Positions 6,808 to 13,502 of a stretch of DNA of 15,476 nt are shown in pieces (the stretch's first letter is position 1; the number at the start of each line of letters is the position of its first letter). The translations under genes and the position numbers were made by a program. Source of the DNA: Bdellovibrionaceae bacterium UBA2316 (lineage in GTDB: Bacteria; Bdellovibrionota; Bdellovibrionia; Bdellovibrionales; Bdellovibrionaceae); contig DDVI01000052.1 of NCBI GenBank assembly GCA_002345205.1, forward strand, positions 1 to 15,476, written 5' to 3'. A model generated the notes under the pieces. The model ran no database searches and was not told the origin of the DNA. It saw only the letters and a list, made by a program, of their open reading frames with translations.

Positions 6808-6928
6808 GAAAAAAGCGGTGTATCTTCTAGCTCTGCGGTACTCAAATTGCTTAGCAATCTGAAATACGTATCATTTTGATATTTAAAAAAACCGTTTAAG
6901 TTTCCCTCAAACCAGACGATAGTTTGGT

Positions 6929-7918
6929 ATGGGGATCTCATCTGCTGACCTACTTTCAATTCCGATAGAATACATTGTACCAAATGCAGATTTACCCGGT
7001 GATGTCTACTTTAAACTAAGCGAACATAACTTCGTTGTAATTGGTCGTAAAGGCACTAGAGAAAAATTCAAAAGCCTACATTTCTATGAAAAAATTAAAA
7101 ATGCGGTTTATATTTTAAAATCGGACTTACGAAATTTCTCATCATTAAAAGTTCTAAGCGCACGAGATGCGATGAAAAACTATAGTAATTCTACTCCTGT
7201 GCAAAACGTGGATATTCTTTCACAGGCTATGGATTCCGTATTTACCAGCGTCAATGAGCTTGGTTTCACCAGTGATGCCCTCGGAAGCACAAAATTTATT
7301 GCTAGCTCGGTGCTGAAGATCATCCAAGACAATCCAAAACTTTCCACACTCATGGACCTTATGAATTCAATTTCAACTGACCTTGTTAGACATTCAATGG
7401 CCGTAAGTATGGTTTCTACGCTTATAGCACAATCCAAAGGATGGAATAGCCCATCTATACTTGAAAAAATAGCCTTGGGCGCAATTCTTCACGACATCGG
7501 ATTAAAAGAGTATCCATCTGAATTTTTAAATAAGCCCCGAATTGAGTATTCGCCGGATGATTTAGCCAATTATCAACGACATGCTTTTAGAGGTCTTGAA
7601 ATTTTAAAAACAATTGAAAACGTCCCAGAAGAAGTAATGGCGATAGTAGCTGAACATCATGAAAATTCGCATGGCCGAGGGTATCCTCGTGCGATTCGAG
7701 ATGTTCGACTGCATCCATTTTCAAAAATAGTCGCACTTGCAGACTCATTTTGTGAGCTTACATTTAAAGATAGTCAGAATCCTAATCCTATTGAACCAGA
7801 TCAAGCCCTGCATCTGATTGAATTTCATCTTGGACAACCCTTCAATAAAGACTGTTTCAATGCGCTTAAAAATATATTAACTCTTGGGATAAAAAGGGCT
7901 TCCATCAAAATTGTCTAA
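6929..7918 (+). CDS. HD-GYP cyclic-di-GMP phosphodiesterase
   Basis: A 329-residue cytoplasmic protein. Residues 10-75 form an N-terminal domain (IPIEYIVPNADLPGDVYFKL...) of the kind often placed before HD-GYP domains. Residues about 150-315 are the HD-GYP domain: H155 in RHS, the H188-D189-I190-G191 pair (followed by L rather than K), H218 in YQRH, H243-H244-E245, G249-R-G-Y-P253, and D272 in ALADSF. All metal-binding and GYP residues are present, so hydrolysis of c-di-GMP is expected. There is no receiver domain and no membrane helix, so the input signal must be read by the N-terminal domain or a partner. No Shine-Dalgarno precedes the ATG; GATAGT at 6918-6923 lies 5 nt upstream. It stands as a single gene between the zinc-protein gene and the toxin-antitoxin pair. 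Confidence 0.93.
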   Translation: MGISSADLLSIPIEYIVPNADLPGDVYFKLSEHNFVVIGRKGTREKFKSLHFYEKIKNAVYILKSDLRNFSSLKVLSARDAMKNYSNSTPVQNVDILSQAMDSVFTSVNELGFTSDALGSTKFIASSVLKIIQDNPKLSTLMDLMNSISTDLVRHSMAVSMVSTLIAQSKGWNSPSILEKIALGAILHDIGLKEYPSEFLNKPRIEYSPDDLANYQRHAFRGLEILKTIENVPEEVMAIVAEHHENSHGRGYPRAIRDVRLHPFSKIVALADSFCELTFKDSQNPNPIEPDQALHLIEFHLGQPFNKDCFNALKNILTLGIKRASIKIV

Positions 7919-7977
7919 ACTGCCCAAGGCTTGTGCCAAAAAGAGACATGCCCTTGACCAAAGCCTTATTATCACAG

Positions 7978-8006
7978 TTGACAGTCTGTACACTATAGAG
8001 TACAGT
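7978..8006 (+). promoter_or_regulatory. Toxin-antitoxin promoter with overlapping palindromic operator
   Basis: TTGACA at 7978-7983, a 17-bp spacer and TACAGT at 8001-8006 form a good sigma-70-type promoter. The 20-bp palindrome at 7986-8005, with arms CTGTAC and GTACAG and centre CTATAG, matches its own reverse complement at 18 of 20 positions. It fills the spacer and runs into the -10 box, so a dimeric repressor bound there would block RNA polymerase. The HTH antitoxin encoded downstream is the obvious candidate. The predicted start of transcription is about 5 nt before the toxin ATG. Confidence 0.8.
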
Positions 8007-8017
8007 ATTGTTTGAAT

Positions 8018-8440
8018 ATGCCGATAAAGCCAACAGCACCAAAGAAACGCATCCTTGCCCGGTTTTACGCTAGTGACTCTGGCAATGAGCCCGTAAAAGA
8101 AGCTTTGCTTGAATTAGGTCGCCCAACAAAGACCATTGTAGGCGAAGATATTCGATTCGTTGAAATTAACTGGCGGGTCGATAGGCCCTATGTAGACAAA
8201 CTGAGATCTGGTAAGGGGCGATTTGAAGAAACTCTTTATGAGGTTCGGCACACGGTGGAAGATATTGAGTTCAGAACGCTGTTCTTCGTTTTTGAGTCAG
8301 ACATGATATTGGTTCACTTTTTCAAAAAGACCTCAAAAAAGACACCCAAATCAGATTTGGATCTAGGTTGGGACCGAATGAAAAAATGGATGCACAATCA
8401 AAGGGACTTAGAAAATAAAACTAAAAAAAATAGGAGGTAA
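8018..8440 (+). CDS. higB: HigB-type toxin (phage Gp49-like, RelE superfamily)
   Basis: A 140-residue protein from the ATG at 8018; a TTG two codons earlier would add two residues but sits at or before the predicted transcript start. The core matches the Gp49-like/HigB family: YVDKLRSGKGRFEETLYEVRH, then IEFRTLFFVFESDMILVHFFKKTSKKTP, then a basic helix ending RMKKWM. In this family the basic and aromatic residues around the F-x-KK-x-x-K-x-TP segment form the mRNA-cleavage site of a ribosome-dependent RNase. The Lys/Arg-rich tail (NKTKKNRR) is longer than usual. The antitoxin follows 4 nt after the stop, and its AGGAGGT ribosome-binding site lies in the last toxin codons. Toxin-first order is typical of higBA. 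Expression should be held down by the operator upstream. Confidence 0.88.
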   Translation: MPIKPTAPKKRILARFYASDSGNEPVKEALLELGRPTKTIVGEDIRFVEINWRVDRPYVDKLRSGKGRFEETLYEVRHTVEDIEFRTLFFVFESDMILVHFFKKTSKKTPKSDLDLGWDRMKKWMHNQRDLENKTKKNRR

Positions 8441-8444
8441 GATT

Positions 8445-8750
8445 ATGAGTCAGAAAAAAAATGTTCATACAGGTTCTAGTTTTGCTGATTTTCTTGAAGC
8501 CGAAGGTCTTGAGGCCGAAGTTGCAGCTCGCGCGACCAAACGGACTTTTGTTCACCAGCTTGAAAAACGTATGACCGTTGCTAAAGCTACTAAAAGTAAA
8601 CTTCGTAAAATCTTTGGTAGTCCAACGACGACAACGCGAGTATTCGATGAGGAATATACCGCCCTTTCTTTGGATACGATGAGCAAAGCAGCTTCTGCCG
8701 TTGGCTGTGAGCTGCAAATTGCACTTGTTCCCAGAAAGCTAGCAAAGTGA
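8445..8750 (+). CDS. higA: HigA-type HTH antitoxin
   Basis: A 101-residue protein matching the XRE-like antitoxins that pair with Gp49/HigB toxins. These have an N-terminal GSSFADFLEAEGLEAEV segment, a helix with ATKRTFVHQLEKRM (29-42), then an HTH and a final LSLDTMSKAASAVGCELQIALV. The order and spacing fit the family. The HTH region is odd: the usual SK-x-x-L-A-x-x-M-x-TSR-x-x-x-x-R-L-L motif is replaced by TKSKLRKIFGSPTTTTRVFD, so its DNA contacts have diverged. It has a perfect AGGAGGT Shine-Dalgarno at 8432-8438, 6 nt before the ATG, much stronger than anything before the toxin. That favours antitoxin excess. It should neutralise the toxin and autorepress through the palindrome at 7986-8005. 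Confidence 0.88.
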   Translation: MSQKKNVHTGSSFADFLEAEGLEAEVAARATKRTFVHQLEKRMTVAKATKSKLRKIFGSPTTTTRVFDEEYTALSLDTMSKAASAVGCELQIALVPRKLAK

Positions 8751-8778
8751 ACTAAACCAAGGTCCAGTTTCGGAGTAA

Positions 8779-8812
8779 GTCTAGTTTAGACATCGTAAAA
8801 AAACACCGATGA
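8779..8812 (+). promoter_or_regulatory. Candidate control region of the motor operon
   Basis: Two exact inverted repeats lie in the 69-bp gap before the motor operon: GTCTA (8779-8783)/TAGAC (8787-8791), and CATCG (8791-8795)/CGATG (8807-8811), the latter enclosing an A-rich run. ACCGATGA at 8805-8812 matches 6 of 8 positions of the flagellar sigma-28 -10 consensus GCCGATAA and ends 7 nt before the GTG start. No matching sigma-28 -35 is seen at 11-12 bp, so the promoter class is uncertain. Confidence 0.3.
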
Positions 8813-8819
8813 CCTAATA

Positions 8820-10685
8820 GTGAAAGCCATTTTACTATCTCTATTATTTTTATTGAATTTAGTTTGCCATTTCGCGAATGCCGCAGATCAATCATCTCGG
8901 CCCGAACTCATTGAAGTAAAATCTCGTCTAGAGGATTCTATTGCTAAAAGATACCGCGAACGCATTGCAACCAGAATTCCCACAGAACTTTTTAACGTTG
9001 CTGTCCAAGCGACTATAAAAATCAAAGAAGACAATGTTGATTTAAAATCTACTACAACGAAAGAAACTTCGAACCCAAAACCTGATTTGCCCGATATTAA
9101 CTTAGGAATTATCGAATCGATAGCAGCTCAAGATTCCGGGTTAACAGAATCGTCAGAACTTACCAAAATTCCGAAATCATTTCTTGAGCGAGTTGAAATT
9201 AAAAAAATTGAAATAATTGTTGGTCTAAGTCCTAAACTTGGTGAAGAGTATAAGGCAAATTTTAAACCTTGGCTATCAACAACTGTGAAAGGTGATTTTG
9301 GCCCGATTGGCACTATTAAAGTCGCAGACCTAGCTCCAATGCCAAAAGATGAGACAACAGAAACAGTTCCTCCAGAGCGGCCAAGAGTTTTAACGTTTGA
9401 AGAAAAATTTGGTAACTATCAAAATGTAATAGGTTTCGGCATCTTTTCGCTAATACTGATTGTCGGGTTATTGCTATATAAGTTTTTACCTTCGCGAGAT
9501 ATAAAAGAACAGATTAATATGTCTCTTAGAATCCAAGAAATGAAGGACTCTCAACTTCGTCTCCAAAGCGCAAGCACAAAGGGCCTGGTCGATGGGAAAA
9601 AGACTGAAAAACAAGAAATCCAACTAAATGCCAACTTACTTTTTGATTCTTTCAGAGAGCATCAAAAAAAGGTCGCTCTTATTGCGCTGTCAAGTCCCGG
9701 TATCGCAGATCAGGTTCTAGACAGATGGTTTGAAGAAGGCACAGAGGGAAGAAAAAAAGTAGCTTCGCTTGTGGATTGCGTGCTGACTCATTATGGAAAT
9801 AATTCGTCAACTATTCCATTGAGCGGTGCGAATTGGAATTTACCCGAAAGAATCAAAAACGATAAAGAACTTCCTTCAATTTTTACTGCTTTTTCTGGAT
9901 ATTCTTTGCAAGAAAAAACTAATTTAGTTGAAAAAACATATTGGGACCTTTTATCCTTGAAGACACTTGGTGATAAACTTACGAGCTTACCTTTTTCTAG
10001 TATGGCTCAATTGCCTGCTTCAAAAATTCAAAAAGTACTCAGCAAACAAGATAAGAAAGTGCAATCTCTTACAATTTTACATCTTCCACAAGAGAAAATG
10101 GAAGAAGTCGTATCGGGATTAAGTTTTGAAGAAAAAAAGAATATGCTCGTGGAAGCTTTTGCAATTCCAAAAATGAAACCGCAAGAAATTGAAATGGCTG
10201 ATCAATCGCTAAAGTTCTTAATTAAAAAAGAAGATTCTGTAGATGACGGCCTGGTTGAAGTCCAAACTATGATTCCAAATATGCTGATGTGCCTTTCGCC
10301 GCTGGAAGAGATTCAACTTATACAACAGATTCTTCCGACTTTATCGGATCAAGGGCAGTTTATAAAAAGAAACTACCCTAGTCTTGCGTTTATTTCTCAA
10401 TGGCCAGAAGAAAAGTTAAAACATTTTTTAACCGGAGTTCAACCTAATGACATACTCGCTTTGGTGAAAGCTATTCCCGAAGCAACCGAAGTTATAAATT
10501 CAGTGATACCCAATCGAACTCAAACAATTCTTAAGGATTCATTGAGTAAAACTTTAAACAGTGAAGAGCTGAACAACGGGTTAGGCACACTTCGACTGAA
10601 ACTTTTTAAGTACGCAAATGACGGAATAATCAACCTAGAGTTGATTTTTAAAGATGCCGCAGCGGCAACTGCAAAGGCTGCGTGA
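8820..10685 (+). CDS. FliF-C/FliG-like fusion membrane rotor protein
   Basis: A 621-residue protein. Residues 1-21 are a signal peptide (cleavage near ANA). Residues 30-175 are periplasmic. They contain the segments ELFNVAVQATIKIKED (56-71) and VEIKKIEIIVGLSPKL (125-140), followed by IGTIKVADLAPMP (163-175), which resemble the C-terminal periplasmic domain of FliF. Residues 203-223 are one membrane helix. About 400 cytoplasmic residues follow. Residues 525-612 align with the FliG C-terminal domain: LALVKAIPEATEVINSVIPN then RTQTILKDSL, and LRLKLFKYANDGIINL at the end. By alignment with E. coli FliG, K550, R566 and D573 stand for torque residues K264, R281 and D288 (one-residue gap); D289 is Ser. 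The start is GTG with no Shine-Dalgarno. motA follows within 8 nt. I infer a membrane-anchored rotor subunit; full MS-ring domains are missing, so ring formation is unproven. Confidence 0.8.
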   Translation: MKAILLSLLFLLNLVCHFANAADQSSRPELIEVKSRLEDSIAKRYRERIATRIPTELFNVAVQATIKIKEDNVDLKSTTTKETSNPKPDLPDINLGIIESIAAQDSGLTESSELTKIPKSFLERVEIKKIEIIVGLSPKLGEEYKANFKPWLSTTVKGDFGPIGTIKVADLAPMPKDETTETVPPERPRVLTFEEKFGNYQNVIGFGIFSLILIVGLLLYKFLPSRDIKEQINMSLRIQEMKDSQLRLQSASTKGLVDGKKTEKQEIQLNANLLFDSFREHQKKVALIALSSPGIADQVLDRWFEEGTEGRKKVASLVDCVLTHYGNNSSTIPLSGANWNLPERIKNDKELPSIFTAFSGYSLQEKTNLVEKTYWDLLSLKTLGDKLTSLPFSSMAQLPASKIQKVLSKQDKKVQSLTILHLPQEKMEEVVSGLSFEEKKNMLVEAFAIPKMKPQEIEMADQSLKFLIKKEDSVDDGLVEVQTMIPNMLMCLSPLEEIQLIQQILPTLSDQGQFIKRNYPSLAFISQWPEEKLKHFLTGVQPNDILALVKAIPEATEVINSVIPNRTQTILKDSLSKTLNSEELNNGLGTLRLKLFKYANDGIINLELIFKDAAAATAKAA

Positions 10686-10693
10686 GGTAACTA

Positions 10694-11485
10694 ATGAATA
10701 TTTCTTCAATCTTGGGATTATTAATTGCATCTGCGGTTTTTGTCGGTGGAATTCTTTCGTCAACTAGCAATTGGAAAATTTATTTAAATTTTCATGCGTT
10801 TATTATTGTGGTTGGCGGCACCATTGCCGCTACCTTAGTTAGTTTTCCAATTAAACAACTGGTTAAGTTATGGAAAGTCTTCTTTGCGAAAATTCTTGGA
10901 AGAGGAAGCGCCCCTCATCTAAAAGTGATCGAAGAAGTGATCGACCTTTCGCGGGGTATCCAATCTAACGACAACTATCTGGCGGAAAACGTAGATAAAA
11001 TTAAAATTCATTTCCTAAAAGAAGCTATTCAACTGCAAGTTGATGGTGGTATTTCTGATGCAAAAATTGATCAAGTGTTGAAAAAAAGATCGGAAGTTCA
11101 CTTCATTCGGTATGAAGAAGAGGCCCACGTATTTAAAACAGTCGCTCGTTTCCCACCGGCATTTGGACTGTTAGGTGCCGTAGCTGGTATGATTGCTCTT
11201 ATGGGAGGACTGGGCTCACCGGATTCTTTCAAGCAAATTGGGCCAGCCATGGCGGTTGCCATGGTTGCGACTATGTATGGGATCGCTATTGCCAATTTTA
11301 TCTTTGTCCCTATGGGCGAATACTTATCGAAACTCAATAAAGAAGATCATCTAATGCGAAATATCGTAATTGACGCCGTTAAACTACTAAGAAGCCGTGA
11401 ACACCCCGTAGTTGTCGAAGAACACTTGAAAAGTTATTTGCTGTCTTCTGAGCGAAGTATGCTAAGCACACCAAAAGCATCATAA
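10694..11485 (+). CDS. motA: MotA/PomA-type stator protein
   Basis: A 263-residue inner-membrane protein with four helices at about 3-20, 32-50, 155-172 and 183-206 and a large cytoplasmic loop between helices 2 and 3. Helix 3 holds PPAFGLLGAVAG; P155 corresponds to E. coli MotA P173. P206 in VPMG matches P222. This is normal MotA length and topology. MotA and MotB form the ion channel that drives FliG. In PomA, R88 and E96 of the cytoplasmic loop contact FliG. Here E98 aligns with E96, but the residue eight before it is Gln (Q90), with the nearest Arg at 87. The ATG has a GAGGT Shine-Dalgarno overlapping the stop of the FliF/FliG-like gene. motB follows after 18 nt. Family call firm; flagellar use is uncertain. 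Confidence 0.93.
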   Translation: MNISSILGLLIASAVFVGGILSSTSNWKIYLNFHAFIIVVGGTIAATLVSFPIKQLVKLWKVFFAKILGRGSAPHLKVIEEVIDLSRGIQSNDNYLAENVDKIKIHFLKEAIQLQVDGGISDAKIDQVLKKRSEVHFIRYEEEAHVFKTVARFPPAFGLLGAVAGMIALMGGLGSPDSFKQIGPAMAVAMVATMYGIAIANFIFVPMGEYLSKLNKEDHLMRNIVIDAVKLLRSREHPVVVEEHLKSYLLSSERSMLSTPKAS

Positions 11486-11503
11486 ACTAGGGAGATACAC
11501 AAA

Positions 11504-12277
11504 GTGGGAGCACCTAAATTCAAGAGTTATCAATCCAATCAAAGCTCTGAAAAAAAGTATCCCCATATCGAGTCTCATTTGAATGAAGAAAATTATATTC
11601 AAGAAGAAATGCTTCTAAGAGAGTTAACCACACAAAAATCTGAAGACGGAGAAAGTCTGTGGCTTTTATCCTACTCTGATATGATGACTCTTTTATTTGG
11701 CTTTTTCGTGCTACTCATGAGTTTCTCAAAAATTGATATCGAAGCCTTTGAAAAAGTTAAAAAAGAAACCACCACCCTCTTTGGTGGTGAATATCAAAAA
11801 CCATTTCAGCAAATGAAGGCTGAGCTCAAAGACAAAGTCGCCTTGAGTGGCTTAAACGACAAAGCTGTTTTTGACGAACTTGAAAAAGGACTGACTATTA
11901 CGTTTCGGGGCTCTGTATTTTTTGACTCGGGATCTGCAGAACTAAAACCCGAAGCTATCGAAATGCTAAAGCAAGTCATTCCTATCGTAAAACGACAAAA
12001 CTCTAAATTTAATGTAGTTGTTGAAGGGCATACTGATGACAATCCGATCAATAGCGAAAAATTTCCAAGCAATTGGGAGCTTTCAAGTCACCGCGCTTCG
12101 GCTGTTTTAAGGCTTTTTGAAGAAAATGGATTTGAGAAAAAACACTTAAGAGCCATCGGCTTCGCCGATACTTTGCCAATTTTACCCAACCGTGATGAAA
12201 ATAATCTCGCAATTTCAGAGAATCAAAGTCAAAATCGTAGGATTGTTTTAAAGCTCGTGCGCGCGACAATCAAATAG
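11504..12277 (+). CDS. motB: MotB-type stator protein
   Basis: A 257-residue protein. Residues 1-50 are a hydrophilic, charged cytoplasmic extension, longer than in E. coli MotB. Residues 53-75 (WLLSYSDMMTLLFGFFVLLMSFS) are the single membrane helix, with D59 as the ion-binding Asp (D32 in E. coli). After a plug/linker comes an OmpA/MotB peptidoglycan-binding domain (about 131-253): VFFDSGSAELKPEA, VVVEGHTDDNPI, NWELSSHRASAVLRLF, and QSQNRRIVL. All typical residues of that domain are visible, so anchoring to the cell wall is expected. The GTG start is supported by AGGGAG about 9 nt upstream. The stop lies 11 bp from the stop of the convergent beta-barrel gene, with no strong terminator between them. 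Third gene of the motor operon. Confidence 0.94.
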   Translation: MGAPKFKSYQSNQSSEKKYPHIESHLNEENYIQEEMLLRELTTQKSEDGESLWLLSYSDMMTLLFGFFVLLMSFSKIDIEAFEKVKKETTTLFGGEYQKPFQQMKAELKDKVALSGLNDKAVFDELEKGLTITFRGSVFFDSGSAELKPEAIEMLKQVIPIVKRQNSKFNVVVEGHTDDNPINSEKFPSNWELSSHRASAVLRLFEENGFEKKHLRAIGFADTLPILPNRDENNLAISENQSQNRRIVLKLVRATIK

Positions 12278-12288
12278 CACATATCAAA

Positions 12289-12879
12289 TTAAAATGTGAA
12301 ATAGGTACCAAATAGCAGATTCACGGCTTCAATTTTTCCTGAACCTATGACGGCTGAACCATAGTTCCATTCAGTTACCAACCCCCAAAAGTCACTTAGT
12401 GGATATTCCGCACCAGCTTTTAGTGATAAATAAAGACCAGCGGCCAAAGCATCGTCTTGCGTTGAATTGCTAAGAATCGATGCCTGCGAAAAACCTATCC
12501 CACCGCCGCCATAATACAAAAATCCGCGATGTGATATTTCAGACTTGTCTTTACCAACTATTTTTTTAGTTTGCCCGGGGCTTAGCCAAGGATAAAATTT
12601 TAAACCAGCTCCGGTAAATCCCACTGATGATCCACTCGTACCAAGACTTCTAAAATGTTCGGCAAAAATAAAATACTGCGCAGATAACGGAAAATCGATA
12701 TTGACCGAAAAAGCTCCTGGAGACTCTTTTCGTGTTGCTTTTGTAGCGCTGGCAGACTTTACGACGGCATCACCCAAGCCAACATTGAAAAATGTTCGAG
12801 TTTGACCCGCATGACTGATGGAAGTTAAACTCAAAATTGCAAGTGCGTTCGAAATGAAACGGCCTACAAGAGTTCTCAT
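12289..12879 (-). CDS. Outer-membrane beta-barrel protein
   Basis: A 196-residue protein with a signal peptide (residues 1-24, ending SISHA) and a mature part of alternating hydrophobic and polar residues. Gly- and aromatic-rich strands include TFFNVGLGD, YFIFAEHFRSLG, VGFTGAGLKFYPW, FLYYGGGGIGFSQ, LYLSLKAGAEYPL and WGLVTEWNYGS. It ends in LLFGTYFTF, the C-terminal aromatic signature recognised by the BAM complex. About eight strands are expected, as in OmpA/OmpW-size barrels. Its ATG overlaps the stop of the lipoprotein gene by 4 nt (ATGA), and a GAGGA Shine-Dalgarno lies within that gene, so the two are coupled. It is the third and last gene of the phosphatase operon. Channel, sensor or structural role cannot be told from sequence. 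Confidence 0.85.
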   Translation of the reverse strand: MRTLVGRFISNALAILSLTSISHAGQTRTFFNVGLGDAVVKSASATKATRKESPGAFSVNIDFPLSAQYFIFAEHFRSLGTSGSSVGFTGAGLKFYPWLSPGQTKKIVGKDKSEISHRGFLYYGGGGIGFSQASILSNSTQDDALAAGLYLSLKAGAEYPLSDFWGLVTEWNYGSAVIGSGKIEAVNLLFGTYFTF

Positions 12880-13502
12880 TTCTTTTTTTCCTCTTTGATC
12901 TTGGTGATCATTTTGATGGCCTCTTCAAATGAGCCATCGAGAGACAAAGCTTTTTCAAACCATTTTAGCGCCTCGTCAAAATTCTTCTGCAAATAGTAAA
13001 CAGATCCTTTCAAAGAAAGGGCTCGAATAAATTTAGGGTCAACCTCTAAAACTTTGTCAATTTCAATAAGAGCCCTTTCAAATTGGGAGGCTTGAGCAAA
13101 TTTTTGTGCGACATGTAGTTTTTGAAGAATTTCTTTGGCCTGACTAACATCTTTAAGTGGTGTCAACTTAACGAAAACCTGGCTGGATGTCAGTCCGTAA
13201 GGAGCTGGTGGAAGCAGTAATTTTTCGATATCATAGTCTTTGCCTTCTAAGCTAATACTAAGAAATTCACCACTTGACGGCGTAAACCCAGCTTTTTCGT
13301 ATAGTTCAGAATATTTTATTTCTAGAGGCGTCTTACCTAAAGACTTTTTTTGATTCGAATTCTGAGCTGACGCGAACACTTCGACATCACTTGGCTCGCT
13401 TTGAACGACCAGCTTGCTCGAACAGGATGTCAAATAGCTTACAAATAAAAACAAGCAAGGCACGAATAATTTACTATCTAAATTACTTACTTGAACTCTC
13501 AC
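12876..13502 (-). CDS. PEGA/TPR lipoprotein
   Basis: A 208-residue lipoprotein with signal LFVPCLFLFVSY and lipobox LTSC, giving lipidated C27. Residues 31-63 (KLVVQSEPSDVEVFAS...LGKTPLEIK) resemble a PEGA domain, a beta module common in surface or wall-associated proteins. Residues about 121-200 are two or more TPR repeats, including QFERALIEIDKVLEVDPKFIRALSLKGSVYY then NFDEALKWFEKALSLD. PEGA plus TPR suggests a scaffold at the outer membrane or peptidoglycan. The start is GTG, with AAGGAGA about 6 nt upstream, inside the last codons of the phosphatase gene (20-nt overlap). The downstream barrel overlaps by 4 nt. So sensor phosphatase, lipoprotein and barrel are made together; the lipoprotein may link barrel and periplasmic sensor, which is inference. 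Confidence 0.87.
   Translation of the reverse strand: MRVQVSNLDSKLFVPCLFLFVSYLTSCSSKLVVQSEPSDVEVFASAQNSNQKKSLGKTPLEIKYSELYEKAGFTPSSGEFLSISLEGKDYDIEKLLLPPAPYGLTSSQVFVKLTPLKDVSQAKEILQKLHVAQKFAQASQFERALIEIDKVLEVDPKFIRALSLKGSVYYLQKNFDEALKWFEKALSLDGSFEEAIKMITKIKEEKKK

Noticed and set aside
7919..7977. Terminator after the HD-GYP gene (AAGGCTT...AAGCCTT)
   Set aside because: The arms are exact but far apart (about 30 nt) and no T-run follows, so it is not a convincing intrinsic terminator.
12278..12288. Terminator between the convergent motB and beta-barrel genes
   Set aside because: Only a weak 5-bp CACAT/ATGTG pair is seen across the gap, with no T-run on either strand.
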